A DNA stretch of 64,000 bases from contig CAYIHX010000016.1 in the NCBI GenBank assembly GCA_964363305.1, positions 8,577 to 72,576 of the forward strand, in the 5' to 3' direction. Origin of the DNA: CAYIHX01 sp964363305. GTDB lineage: Bacteria > Bdellovibrionota > UBA1018. Positions 1 through 9,010 of the stretch are shown one piece after another. Below the pieces are notes generated by a model. The model did no database searches and was not told where the DNA came from. It was given only the letters and a program-made list of their open reading frames with translations. The translations under genes and the position numbers were made by a program. Numbering within the stretch: position 1 is the first letter of the stretch; each line of letters opens with the position of its first letter.

Positions 1-357
1 CTGGGCATCGGAAGCGTACTGGCTCTTCAACTGCTCCCCCCCGGAACCCAAGTCGTTCCGGTCCTTGCACTCGCTTTCTTTTCCCTGTTCTGGCCCATGA
101 AATGGGTGCGCGCCCAGGTCACCCGGCAAGAATTCGAGGCCGATGAAACGGCCGTCAGACGTTTCGGCGTCTCACCCGAGAAATTCGCTCATGTCCTCAA
201 GAAACTCGCCGAATTAAATCAACTCCCCGGCGCCCCATCGACGACTCAACCAAATGCCTCAGGACATCCGACGCTTCAGGAGCGGCTCGCCCGCCTCGAA
301 ACGCTGCAAGCTCCGCCTGCCCATTCACCAGCGGATGAGAGTCGCAGAGCCGCTTGA
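1..357 (+). CDS. C-terminal part of an M48/M56-like membrane metallopeptidase (5' end outside window)
   Basis: The reading frame is open from base 1 and stops at 355-357. It begins with a hydrophobic stretch (about residues 1-30), followed by an R-x-E-F-E-A-D-E-x-A-V segment and a leucine-rich helix. This resembles the region after the last membrane segment of M48 (HtpX/Ste24-like) or BlaR1-type M56 peptidases, where an E-x-D helix contributes the third zinc ligand. The HExxH motif would lie upstream and cannot be checked. The tail is proline- and alanine-rich. The stop overlaps the start of the TonB-like gene (TGATG), so the two are probably co-transcribed. The family call is inference from a short fragment. 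Confidence 0.5.
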   Translation: MGIGSVLALQLLPPGTQVVPVLALAFFSLFWPMKWVRAQVTRQEFEADETAVRRFGVSPEKFAHVLKKLAELNQLPGAPSTTQPNASGHPTLQERLARLETLQAPPAHSPADESRRAA

Positions 358-965
358 TGTCCCACAAGTCGCGAAAAAGAAGCCTTCGACACGCGCTCTG
401 GGTTAGTTTGGCTCTCCATGGCATATTCATTTTAACCATCGGAACTCTCGATTTCGGAAAGACACCACGAACATCATCCATAAGCATGCTCGTCGAAATC
501 GCCAATCATCACCCAGACAAAGCGACGAACACTCGGCGGGTTCCCTCGCACCCTAAAAATGCGAAAAACCAAACTAAAACCATAGAAACCATAGAAAAAA
601 GTGATTCTCAAAAATCCCCAGAGCTGCCTCAAGCGTCCGAGCCGGTGATCGATTCCTCGCCAGGAAATCCTCAGAGCGCCCTACAAGCCTACATCGCCGA
701 TTTTTCCCAGATGCTCGATCGAAAAAAATTCTACCCGAGAAATGCTCTCTTACGCGAGGAAGAGGGGAAGGTCATCGTCGCGCTCTCCATTCTGACAGAT
801 GGAACCATCGTTGAGTTGACTGTCGAAGAGCCCAGCCCCTATGACTCCTTGAATCGAGCGGCCCTCCAGGCCGTCCGGGACCTCCCTCCCCTCGAACCAC
901 TTCCTTTCGGGGCCCCAAGTAGGGTCCACGTCCACATACCACTGGAATACAAACTCAGCAGATAG
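357..965 (+). CDS. TonB-like energy transducer
   Basis: A 202-residue protein with a short basic N-terminus, one membrane anchor (about residues 12-30), a polar Lys/Pro/Ser-rich periplasmic linker and a C-terminal domain of about 85 residues typical of TonB (the KFYPRNAL, EGKVIVALSIL, DGTIVELTVEEPS and LNRAALQAVRDL segments). TonB proteins couple the ExbBD proton-motive complex to outer-membrane receptors. No exbB/exbD is visible here. The ATG at 357 overlaps the preceding stop; a TTG one codon earlier is also in frame. The TonB-dependent receptor that follows within 60 bases is the likely client. Confidence 0.85.
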   Translation: MSHKSRKRSLRHALWVSLALHGIFILTIGTLDFGKTPRTSSISMLVEIANHHPDKATNTRRVPSHPKNAKNQTKTIETIEKSDSQKSPELPQASEPVIDSSPGNPQSALQAYIADFSQMLDRKKFYPRNALLREEEGKVIVALSILTDGTIVELTVEEPSPYDSLNRAALQAVRDLPPLEPLPFGAPSRVHVHIPLEYKLSR

Positions 966-976
966 CTGCTTTTCAT

Positions 977-993
977 TTGCAAATAAATTGCAA
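977..993. promoter_or_regulatory. Candidate Zur/Fur operator upstream of the TonB-dependent receptor
   Basis: Two copies of the self-complementary hexamer TTGCAA (977-982 and 988-993) are separated by 5 bases and form an inverted repeat 30 bases before the receptor's ATG. A third, partial copy lies at 1002-1007, and CATTTGCA occurs as a direct repeat at 974 and 999. The site sits in a short AT-rich gap upstream of a ZnuD-like gene, with a Fur-family gene immediately downstream and convergent. Assignment to that regulator is inference. Confidence 0.45.
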
Positions 994-1022
994 CAACTCA
1001 TTTGCATGGATATGCCTTCAAT

Positions 1023-3038
1023 ATGAAGATCCGGCTTATTCTTCTTTACCTCTCCATGATGCCCCTTCTGGCTCTGGCGGAAGAAATGGATGAGTTCGTT
1101 ACGCCTGCGATCTCCGTGCTCGGGCGCACAGGAGAAGAAAAATCAGGGACCGGCGCACACACCCCGACCGTGAGCGAAATCTCTGGACTGAGACTCGAAA
1201 GAAAAAGAGCCGCTACACTGGGCGAAACCATCTCACGCGAGGCTGGCGTTACCTCCTCTTTTTTTGGCCCAAACGCGAGCCGCCCCGTGATCCGCGGGAT
1301 GGATGGCGAGAGGCTGAAAATTCTCCAGGACGGCCTGGGAACACAGGATGCATCGGGAACAAGTCCGGACCATTCGGTCTCACTCGATCCATTGCTCATT
1401 GAGCGCATAGAAATAGTTCGTGGGTCTGGCTCATTGCTCTATGGAAACAGCGCAATCGGCGGCGCGGTAAACACGGTGAGCAGCCGGATCCCCGAGAAGC
1501 TTGAATTCGGAACCTTGCTCAAGGAGAATTCTCGCCTCTCCTCGAACGATCTAGGGAGATCGATGGGTCTCGTATTCGGAAAAAGCTTTGGGAGGGTGGC
1601 TCTCCATCTCGACGGGATGACTCGGGCCTCGAATGACTACGAGGTTCCAGGGTTCCTTCGCTCACTTCGCCTCCGAGAAGCCGCGCCACTCGCCGCGGGA
1701 ACGGAGGAAGCGCATGGGCGCGTCCCCAACAGTGGCGCCCAGGCTTTAGAGGCAGGAATCGGAACGAGCTATGTCTTGGACAATGGATACATGGGCGCGT
1801 CTTTTTCAGCCTTTGGAACCCAGTATGGAACAGTTGCTGAACCGGACATAACCATTCATATGAACCGCCAGCGTCTGGAATCCTCGTCTGAACTCCGCCA
1901 ACTCGGAGAGCTTGAGTCGGTCCGCATCAAAAGTGTGGTTTCCCGATACCAGCATCAAGAAATCGAAGGAGGCGATCAAATTGCCACCACCTTTATGAAT
2001 ATCGCCACGGAAAATCGGGTTGAATTCAAGCATCGCCCCATGGCTGCGTTCAGCGGAATCCTGGGTATTCATCAAAAATACTTCAACCTCAGTGTCGCGG
2101 GCGAAGAGGCATTCATTCCGACCACACAGAATTCCTCATTGGCCGCCTTTCTCCATGAGGAAGGCGCCTTGGGTGATTTCACGCCTTCTTTTGGTCTGAG
2201 ATTCGACCCGTCCTGGATCTATGCACAGACAGATAGCCGATTCGGATCATCCGTAAAATGGTACGCTCCAGGCAGCATGGCCATCGGCGCCCTCTATCGG
2301 GTGGGAGCGGGATTTTCTCTCGGATTGAACAGTTCCCTTACCTCTCGCGCTCCCAACTACCAGGAGCTCTTTGCAAACGGCCCCCATTTAGCCACCGGTA
2401 TCTTCGAAGTAGGGCGCTCCGAATTTGCTCTCGAGGTGGGGCGCTCCCTCGAGCTTTCCGTTCTGCACGAGTCCCAATCCGGACAGGGACGGATCAATTT
2501 ATTCGCTCAAAGTTTCGCCAACTACATAGCTCTTAACCCCACGGGCACAACGGACGCGTCTTGGTTACTACCGATATACGAATATCAAGCCGTCAACGCA
2601 TTCTTTGCCGGGGCAGAGACTGAATATCACCAACGACTTCCCTGGAAAGTCGGCCCAGGCTTCTTTGAAGTTGACGGAAAAATTGATTTTGTACGAGGGC
2701 TGATTTTTACCGACACCACCACATCCCTACCCAGAATTACACCGATCCGCGAAACCCTCGGAATCACCTACAGGGTCCCGTGGGCCTTGGCCGAAGCTGA
2801 ACTTCAACGTTCAGAAAAACAGCTCATGACTGCTCCGGGCGAACTGCCAACGGACGCCTATACGCTACTCAACGTCGGGATAGAAGTCCCTCTGGAAATA
2901 TCAGTCGTCAACCTGCGATTGCTCGCCCGCCTGAATAACGTCTTTGATGCCGAGGCCAGGAACCACGTCTCCGTCCTCAAGGATCGAGCACCCCTTCCGG
3001 GAAGGAACTTTATCGTGGGCCTGCAGGGCCAACTCTAG
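1023..3038 (+). CDS. TonB-dependent outer-membrane receptor, ZnuD-like (probable zinc uptake)
   Basis: A receptor of 671 residues. I chose the ATG at 1023 because it starts a normal signal peptide ending in LALA; an upstream TTG at 1002 would add seven residues and lies in the putative operator. A TonB-box-like stretch follows the cleavage site. The plug domain carries the ASRPVIRGMDGERLKILQDG and SPDHSVSLDPLLIERIEIVRG segments characteristic of the ZnuD branch, then LLYGNSAIGGAVN. The rest is a beta-barrel with FxNVFD and a C-terminal FIVGLQGQL. ZnuD imports zinc (sometimes haem) across the outer membrane. The TonB gene upstream and the Fur/Zur gene convergent downstream (29-bp overlap) fit a metal-uptake module. 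Confidence 0.85.
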   Translation: MKIRLILLYLSMMPLLALAEEMDEFVTPAISVLGRTGEEKSGTGAHTPTVSEISGLRLERKRAATLGETISREAGVTSSFFGPNASRPVIRGMDGERLKILQDGLGTQDASGTSPDHSVSLDPLLIERIEIVRGSGSLLYGNSAIGGAVNTVSSRIPEKLEFGTLLKENSRLSSNDLGRSMGLVFGKSFGRVALHLDGMTRASNDYEVPGFLRSLRLREAAPLAAGTEEAHGRVPNSGAQALEAGIGTSYVLDNGYMGASFSAFGTQYGTVAEPDITIHMNRQRLESSSELRQLGELESVRIKSVVSRYQHQEIEGGDQIATTFMNIATENRVEFKHRPMAAFSGILGIHQKYFNLSVAGEEAFIPTTQNSSLAAFLHEEGALGDFTPSFGLRFDPSWIYAQTDSRFGSSVKWYAPGSMAIGALYRVGAGFSLGLNSSLTSRAPNYQELFANGPHLATGIFEVGRSEFALEVGRSLELSVLHESQSGQGRINLFAQSFANYIALNPTGTTDASWLLPIYEYQAVNAFFAGAETEYHQRLPWKVGPGFFEVDGKIDFVRGLIFTDTTTSLPRITPIRETLGITYRVPWALAEAELQRSEKQLMTAPGELPTDAYTLLNVGIEVPLEISVVNLRLLARLNNVFDAEARNHVSVLKDRAPLPGRNFIVGLQGQL

Positions 3039-3474
3039 GGCCCTTGCCTCCCAAGGCTGACTTTTTATGACAAGAGTCACAAATAGCAAAAAATTCCAAC
3101 GAATGACGAACATCGCGAAAACCTAAACGCACGACTTCCTCAAGCAGGGACTGGGGAATGCAAAGATCCACGGGTTTCGTCGACCGACATCTTCGACAAA
3201 CGATATGGTGATGGTGATGCGATTCGGCAAATTCATAACGAGCAACCCTATCACCTAGGTCGCAGCGACGAACCAAGCCCTTCTCATCCATATCTTGAAG
3301 GACACGATACATCGTAACTACATCAAAACGAGAGCCTCCCTTTCGTCGATACAATTCCTCCGCGGAAAAAGGACCATGCTCCCGTCTCAACTCACCAAGA
3401 ACCCATAGACGTGCGTCTGTCACTCGAAGGCCAACGCCTCGAATCAGACTCGTCAATACTGCATGCTGCTCCAT
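3010..3474 (-). CDS. Fur-family metal-responsive repressor (probably Zur)
   Basis: A 154-residue protein from the ATG at 3474; another ATG at 3495 is in frame. It has the Fur winged-helix N-terminus (GLRVTDARLWVL, SAEELYRR, VTMYRVLQDM), the five-histidine metal motif followed by IVCRRC, and a C-terminal CDSC, giving two CxxC pairs for the structural zinc. The tail is short and glycine-rich. It converges on the ZnuD-like receptor gene and overlaps it by 29 bases. Family membership is clear. The choice of Zur over Fur or PerR rests on the neighbouring zinc-type receptor. Confidence 0.85.
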   Translation of the reverse strand: MEQHAVLTSLIRGVGLRVTDARLWVLGELRREHGPFSAEELYRRKGGSRFDVVTMYRVLQDMDEKGLVRRCDLGDRVARYEFAESHHHHHIVCRRCRSTKPVDLCIPQSLLEEVVRLGFRDVRHSLEFFAICDSCHKKSALGGKGPRVGPAGPR

Positions 3475-3555
3475 AGAAAATGGGGAACGAATCATGATTC
3501 GACTGTCTATCGAGATTACATCATTATGCAACCCACTTGCGATCAAGGAATAGGG

Positions 3556-4536
3556 CTACTCCGGCTGAACGACCTGATCGCCATTCAAGACCGCGGAGGT
3601 CGCGGATTCAACCTCTGCCGGCGCTCCAGCAGAAATTTTTGCGGCCGACGCCTCATGCAAATCTGCGCTCACAGGGGGCGGAATCGCCGCCGGCTCGCGA
3701 GAGAGCGGATCCGGAGTCGCCTCCTCCGTCGGCACACCCTGCGTGACGAGGGTCTCGCTCGGCGGGGAACCCTCACCCTCAGGTCTCACCGATGGTGCCG
3801 CGGGGTCGAGAGGATCTGGAATGTCGGCCCGGGCGGCGGCGGGCTCGCCAGTCGGCCCTTCCGCCCCATCCACCGGCGCCGTGACCGCATCGTCCGGCCG
3901 AATAATTCCATACTTGGTCAGCACGCTCGTCGCGCTCTCGTTATTCGGGCGAACAGCGCCAAAGGGACTCGACGCTGAAGCTAATTCCTCCGTCGAGCGT
4001 GGCGTCATCTCCAAGCGTCGATAAAACACATATTCACTGAGACGCTTGTATCGATTCACGGCCCACCGCATGTACCGGGTATCCGCGAACTCCTGCATGA
4101 ACGCCCGGGCGATGGGCGTCAAAAAAACGTAGGTAGTCAGAACGTCCTTCTGCTTCTCATCGAGATAGACGTCATTTTTCAACTTGTCGTCGAGCGCCAA
4201 AAGTTTACCGTAGAAACACCAGTGATACTTGAGCGGGTCCCGCTTCACGAGCTCCCGCGCACCGGTCTGCTGCTCTTCCTTACTATTGGTGCGTTTGCGC
4301 AAAAGTATGAAATCCGCATCACAGTTCATGACCTGCTCGGGCGAGGGCGCCTTTAAATCAGTGAAGATCGCGATCAGATCGGCCCGATCCAGTCCATCCG
4401 GATGGGGCACCTGAACATACTCGGGCGGCAGCTGAGGCAGGGGCCCGATGGGGTCGGTCTGAATACTCGAGCAGCCAACCCCAACAAGCAGCGCCACACC
4501 GACAAATTTCAGACGCTGAACACTCTTAGAACGCAT
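3556..4536 (-). CDS. Lipoprotein with proline-rich C-terminal tail, unknown function
   Basis: From the ATG at 4536 the protein has 326 residues and starts with a lipoprotein signal ending in the lipobox GVGC. A longer start at 4596 would put 20 residues before the signal. The first half (about residues 30-190) looks like a folded helical domain with conserved-looking aromatic and Cys positions (NCDADFILL, YHWCFYGKLLALDD, RYMRWAVNRYKRLSEYVFYRR). The last 120 residues are low-complexity Pro/Ala/Glu/Ser-rich. It is transcribed divergently from the motor-like operon that starts at 4617, so it could share its control region and work with it. I do not recognise a family. Confidence 0.65.
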   Translation of the reverse strand: MRSKSVQRLKFVGVALLVGVGCSSIQTDPIGPLPQLPPEYVQVPHPDGLDRADLIAIFTDLKAPSPEQVMNCDADFILLRKRTNSKEEQQTGARELVKRDPLKYHWCFYGKLLALDDKLKNDVYLDEKQKDVLTTYVFLTPIARAFMQEFADTRYMRWAVNRYKRLSEYVFYRRLEMTPRSTEELASASSPFGAVRPNNESATSVLTKYGIIRPDDAVTAPVDGAEGPTGEPAAARADIPDPLDPAAPSVRPEGEGSPPSETLVTQGVPTEEATPDPLSREPAAIPPPVSADLHEASAAKISAGAPAEVESATSAVLNGDQVVQPE

Positions 4537-4616
4537 CAGACCCCTCTCCTCACAATACGTCTCGGCAAAAAACGCCCACTCCCTAAGTTCCCTCAAGACG
4601 AATTTCCATATGACCG

Positions 4617-5801
4617 ATGATGCCAGTGAGGAGAAACCTCAGGGCCCTTATGCGTAATGTCGGAAGTAGAAAACTACACGTCAATCTCTCGGCACTCTTG
4701 GCGTCGATTTTCGTCCTCTGCACCGCGAGCTGGGGAGCGGACGCCCCTCCACCTCCCGAGGCAGAGGCACCAAAGAAATCCGCATCTACTGACGGCAAAG
4801 GGGTACGAAACTTCTACGAAGTCCTTCAAGACCTGGTCTCCGATTTCGAGTACGACCTGAAGAACGGCGAAGTCGAAGGACTCAAAAATCTGGCGATCCG
4901 CAACCTTGCGACCAGCGAGAACATTCCGCCTTCTTTCAAAAACCATCTCGAACTCGTCATCACCGAAAAGATCCTCAAGACAACCAAGAGTCGGATTCTC
5001 CAATGTTTGCCCTGCCGATCCAAACGCACGACGCTGGACGGCGAGCAGGTCACGATTAGCTCGGCTGAAACGAATCCAGTTGAGTTAGCCCGCATCGCAA
5101 AAATGGCAGGCATCGAACACTTCATGGATCTCGCTTTCTCCTATCAACCCAGCGGCATGGTCCTCTCCATGTACATTACTGAACCAGAAGGGGGCTCCAT
5201 CGTCTGGTCGAGGAGCTATAACTCCGAGACCTCGAGGGCCTCTGCGTTCCGACGCGGGGTCGACTACAGTCAGATCGATGACGCGCGCAAGCAGATGGAA
5301 TACACTCCTATGCTTCAGTTCAGAACCACGATCTATTACATGTTCCAGCCGGACATCGGAGGCCTCTATACAGGCTGCCTCGGCGCCGGCCTTCGTTTGA
5401 TGGAACGGTATAACAATCGCAGAAGCGAGGTAGGCTTCGAGCTCGACTACTTCCTCGATACTTCGATTATCGCAGGCTCCGCAGCATCTGCAGCGACCGA
5501 GACCCGACTCTACCGCAGCGTCAATCTGACCATGCTCTTCATGCATGCCTGGAACCTGATTGGCGAAGAGGAGAACTTCAATAAAGCGCGAGGCAGCATC
5601 TTCGCCGGAGTGGGTGGAACCTATGCCTCAGGATTCCTCGGTGGGCTCATTCGGGCCGGCTATGAATGGCGCCTGGCAAAACATTGGGCGGTCAGCGGAA
5701 ACCTCGGTTACCGCCCCCCCAGCACAGCTTTCTTAAACAGTACGGCCGTCGGGGCCGTCCACGGAGTTGAATTCGGACTAGGGATCAGCGGACTTTTCTA
5801 G
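4617..5801 (+). CDS. Exported CsgG/FlgO-like domain fused to an outer-membrane beta-barrel
   Basis: A 394-residue protein with a signal peptide ending ASWGADA; a second ATG at 4620 and another at 4650 are possible starts. Residues about 60-200 resemble the alpha/beta fold shared by CsgG, LpoB and FlgO: a stretch 'ARIAKMAGIEHFMDLAFSY' followed by 'MYITEPEGGSIVWSRSYN', which matches the usual 'lgvdavvtG ... vdvetGevlws' pattern. The remaining 185 residues alternate like a beta-barrel and end in Phe, the usual outer-membrane signature. It is the first gene of the operon leading to the FliG-like rotor and MotAB, so it may form the outer-membrane part of that machine. The fold assignment is by eye. 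Confidence 0.6.
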   Translation: MMPVRRNLRALMRNVGSRKLHVNLSALLASIFVLCTASWGADAPPPPEAEAPKKSASTDGKGVRNFYEVLQDLVSDFEYDLKNGEVEGLKNLAIRNLATSENIPPSFKNHLELVITEKILKTTKSRILQCLPCRSKRTTLDGEQVTISSAETNPVELARIAKMAGIEHFMDLAFSYQPSGMVLSMYITEPEGGSIVWSRSYNSETSRASAFRRGVDYSQIDDARKQMEYTPMLQFRTTIYYMFQPDIGGLYTGCLGAGLRLMERYNNRRSEVGFELDYFLDTSIIAGSAASAATETRLYRSVNLTMLFMHAWNLIGEEENFNKARGSIFAGVGGTYASGFLGGLIRAGYEWRLAKHWAVSGNLGYRPPSTAFLNSTAVGAVHGVEFGLGISGLF

Positions 5802-5813
5802 AAAGGAAAGACA

Positions 5814-6611
5814 TTGAAAGAACGAAAGAACACTCAGCACAACAGGAAACGAAACGGCACTGAGCGGGCGTGGATCGCTTTCACCGCGCTGTCTTCGCTC
5901 GCGCTGACTTCTCCTGGATGCTCCACCTTCCGAAGCATCTTCGCTGCGGATGCCGCAAAGAGCCGCCAGACCCCCATTGGCAACCCGTTTGTCGACTACG
6001 TTCAAAATTCAGACAACAAGGAAAACATCATCCTTAGGACTAAAAAAGGCGATCGCTCGTTGGAAATCGAGCTTCCGGGATCGAACGCCGCCATGACTGA
6101 CTTCGTGATTCCGATGTCCCCCTCGTTCGGCGATTCAAGCGGTCGCGGACTCGCTTCCTCATCCTCCGCCCATTCGGATCCTGAAAATGATCAATCCTTC
6201 AGGGAGAGCAAACCCAGTCTCACTGATCGCGAGATCACGTCCCAATTTCCAACGATCACTCCGGGCCAAGAGGGCGACCAACGCGAGGTCGAAGTGGGCC
6301 TCGGACTCAACGTAACTGATGACGAGACCCCAGCCGCTGACCGCAGCTACCTCGCCTCAATGGACCACATCAAGCAGCTCTTCAAGTTCGGGCGAAATGA
6401 AGCGGGACTGCTCGAGATCGACGAGATGCTGCATGCATATCCTACCGATCCAAAACTTTATCAGATGCGTGGAACGCTTCTTGACCGAGTCGGCCGTTCC
6501 GACATGGCACTGAAATCGTGGAATCAAGCATTGAGGCTCGAGCCAGGCAATCAAGCCCTGCGACGCTTCATCGAACGAAAACAAAAAGCCAGGGACTTGG
6601 CTTCGCACTAG
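5814..6611 (+). CDS. TPR-containing lipoprotein of the motor-like locus
   Basis: A 265-residue protein starting with TTG at 5814 behind a purine-rich GAAAGGAAAG ribosome-binding site. The N-terminus carries a lipobox, SPGC. The middle is Ser/Glu-rich and probably disordered. The last 75 residues form about two TPR-like helical hairpins (LFKFGRNEAGLLEIDEML, LYQMRGTLLDRVGRSDMA, ALRLEPGNQALRRFIERKQ). It sits 12 bases after the outer-membrane barrel gene and 11 bases before the FliF-FliG-like gene, so it is almost certainly in the same operon. A role as a periplasmic assembly or pilotin factor is inference from TPR lipoproteins in other envelope machines. Confidence 0.75.
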   Translation: MKERKNTQHNRKRNGTERAWIAFTALSSLALTSPGCSTFRSIFAADAAKSRQTPIGNPFVDYVQNSDNKENIILRTKKGDRSLEIELPGSNAAMTDFVIPMSPSFGDSSGRGLASSSSAHSDPENDQSFRESKPSLTDREITSQFPTITPGQEGDQREVEVGLGLNVTDDETPAADRSYLASMDHIKQLFKFGRNEAGLLEIDEMLHAYPTDPKLYQMRGTLLDRVGRSDMALKSWNQALRLEPGNQALRRFIERKQKARDLASH

Positions 6612-6622
6612 GTGGGTGAATT

Positions 6623-9010
6623 ATGATGAAATCACTGAAATGGATGTCAGTTCTTCTCAGCCTCCTGCTGGTAGGAGTTGCTCACGCCGCAAACTCCGCC
6701 AAGGAAATGGAGGGCGTACAACGAGCCGCCGAACTCCACGTTAGAAATCTACTCGAACCCCTACTCGACAAATATTGCCGCGATCAATGCAAATTGATGT
6801 CGGTCACGGCGCAGGTCGACCTCGAGAGCCCTGATCAACTCGCGCCTGGTTTCGACGATATTGATCCAAGAAGTCAAGTAAGGCTCATGGCCTCGTCGGC
6901 GCGCGCTAAAATTTTGATGGATGAAAAGGTAGGGCCCATCTCGCGCGGGAAGCTCATGGACCTGGTACAGCAGTACCTCGATACCTTAGATTTCCCGGTT
7001 CGGGTAGAAACCCAAATTGCTCACTTTCCGCAGCCAATCGGTTCGGCGAGCAAAGTGGCCGAGCTACGAGATCGCGTCAGCAAACAATTCAAAAACACCC
7101 TCGAAGATCTTTTTCGTCAGTTTTGCCCAGAGCAATGCATGCTTGCCGATTACGAGCTTCAAACGGAGGTCGTGAATAGCGAAGAGGCGAGCTATGGCGG
7201 AAGCCGTGAATTTGTCGAGGACGGCGGTATCGCCATTCGGGTCAAAAACATCACCGGCACCCTCCTCGTCGACGACGACCTGCTACCAGAGGAGCGCAAC
7301 AACGTCCTCGAGATGGCCAAACTGAAAACAAACTATCTCAAAAATGTCACAATGAATCTGCGTTCCCTCAAATTTCCGAAACCGGTCGGACTGATGGGAT
7401 CCAACGGCCTCGCCGGGAATGGTCGTGCCGGTCGAAGTCTTGCTTCAAATAATTCCTCAAACGACACTCGTGACTCAAAATCATTGCTAAACGCGACGGA
7501 AACTCGAACTAACTCCCTGGAGGAAAAAAATTCCTCCTCCCAAACCAACACTAACCAGAACAGTTCGAACGTCAACACGGAGAACAAGAGCTCCTCCAAC
7601 GAAACCAATGCCCGCCAGGAACGCTACGAGCGGTTCGAGAAAATTGAACGTGTTGAAAGCGGAGACGCGGTTCAGAAGGAACTTCAAAAATTCAAGGTCT
7701 TCGGCCTCATCTTCGCATGCTCCGTAATTTCCCTGTTGATCTTTCTCGCGATGGCCAGTTATCGCCCCCGGGCGTCGGCCGGCGGCTCAGGCGTGACCCG
7801 TATCATTCAACAGCTCGCGTCGGACCCCATCACGGCAAGCTCAGGCCCCACGGTAGGCTCTTCGAGTAGCGCAGGAGACGACCGAACAGGTCTGGTCGTC
7901 AAGCGTTACGAAATCGAACGACTAAAAGACGAACTCATGGGAGTATTCGCGCAGCAACCTCGTGTCGCGAAACAGGTTTTTTCGAGAATCCTCACAGAAG
8001 AGGGCGTCGAAGTTACCGCCCAGTACGTGAATATTTTCGGAGAAAGCGTGGTCTTGGATATGCTTCGCGATCCGAGCCTACAGAACGACATGAATGAGCT
8101 GATGGAGTACTACGCAAAAAATCCCATCTCCCTCACGGACGACGAACGCCTGGAACTGCTCCAAGTGCTCCATAACCGGACTATCGCCGGAAAACTCGTG
8201 GTCATGGGCTCCCGCTCCTCTCAGCTCTTTGACTTCTTGGCCGACATGGACGGCCTGCAGATCATGGAACTCGTACGAAACGAGTCACTGACTGTGAAGT
8301 CGATTGTCATGACCCAGTGTGATCATCAAAAACGCCAACAGATCTTTACCCAGATGGACGAACGCCATCGCATGCAGCTCATGACGGAGCTTTCGAGGAT
8401 CGACTATCTGCCACGTGACTACATCACGAATGTCGCCAACGCGCTGAAGCGGAAGCGCCGGGAGAATCCGAAACTCAACACCGAGGCGTTGCCCGGTTCC
8501 GAGGTACTCCTTACCCTCCTGGAACGCACCGGACCCGACGTGCAAAGAACCGTGGTCAAGAGCCTCGAAGCTTCAAATCCGGAAAGCGCGAGAAACCTCA
8601 AAGCGAAGCTCGTCAGCACCGACACCCTTCGCCATCTGCGGGACGGCCAGCTACTCGAGGTGGTTCTCAGCCTGAAACACGACGAGTTACTGCAGTTCTT
8701 AAAAGGCGCCGCCAACGAACTACGGGCATCCATCTTTTCGAAGTGTCCAAAAGACCTGGTTGCGGAGCTTGAGGAGGAGCTGGGTACCGTCCAGCTGCTC
8801 AGCAGGGAGACCTATATGGCCGTTGAGCGCAAGATCCTCAATCGGCTGAAAATCATGGCCAACGAAGGCCTGGTCAATCTCGTCGAAACGAATGAGCGCA
8901 TGTTTGCCACAGCCGGGGGCGGGGTAACCGGTTTCGTCGAAGCCGGTCCGGCGGATGCCACCCAAGCCACAACCTCCGGAATTACACCAGGAAAGGCGTC
9001 TGGATGGTAG
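6623..9010 (+). CDS. FliF-topology membrane protein fused to a FliG-like rotor domain
   Basis: A 795-residue protein. It has an N-terminal signal/anchor (residues 1-22); a periplasmic part (about 30-255) made of two related units, each with a CxxxC pair (52-56 and 168-172) and ending FPQPIG / FPKPVG; an Asn/Ser-rich linker; one membrane helix (358-380); and a long cytoplasmic helical region. Residues 430-620 match FliG N and middle domains (FDFLADMDGLQIMELVRNE, QMDERHRMQLMTELSRIDY). Residues 680-755 match the FliG C-terminal torque domain, including LKGA with K694, then K710 and E717-E719 where FliG has its charged torque-helix residues. FliF/FliG form the MS ring and rotor of flagella. Here both topologies are in one chain next to MotAB, with no FliM/FliN, rod or hook genes. 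Confidence 0.8.
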   Translation: MMKSLKWMSVLLSLLLVGVAHAANSAKEMEGVQRAAELHVRNLLEPLLDKYCRDQCKLMSVTAQVDLESPDQLAPGFDDIDPRSQVRLMASSARAKILMDEKVGPISRGKLMDLVQQYLDTLDFPVRVETQIAHFPQPIGSASKVAELRDRVSKQFKNTLEDLFRQFCPEQCMLADYELQTEVVNSEEASYGGSREFVEDGGIAIRVKNITGTLLVDDDLLPEERNNVLEMAKLKTNYLKNVTMNLRSLKFPKPVGLMGSNGLAGNGRAGRSLASNNSSNDTRDSKSLLNATETRTNSLEEKNSSSQTNTNQNSSNVNTENKSSSNETNARQERYERFEKIERVESGDAVQKELQKFKVFGLIFACSVISLLIFLAMASYRPRASAGGSGVTRIIQQLASDPITASSGPTVGSSSSAGDDRTGLVVKRYEIERLKDELMGVFAQQPRVAKQVFSRILTEEGVEVTAQYVNIFGESVVLDMLRDPSLQNDMNELMEYYAKNPISLTDDERLELLQVLHNRTIAGKLVVMGSRSSQLFDFLADMDGLQIMELVRNESLTVKSIVMTQCDHQKRQQIFTQMDERHRMQLMTELSRIDYLPRDYITNVANALKRKRRENPKLNTEALPGSEVLLTLLERTGPDVQRTVVKSLEASNPESARNLKAKLVSTDTLRHLRDGQLLEVVLSLKHDELLQFLKGAANELRASIFSKCPKDLVAELEEELGTVQLLSRETYMAVERKILNRLKIMANEGLVNLVETNERMFATAGGGVTGFVEAGPADATQATTSGITPGKASGW

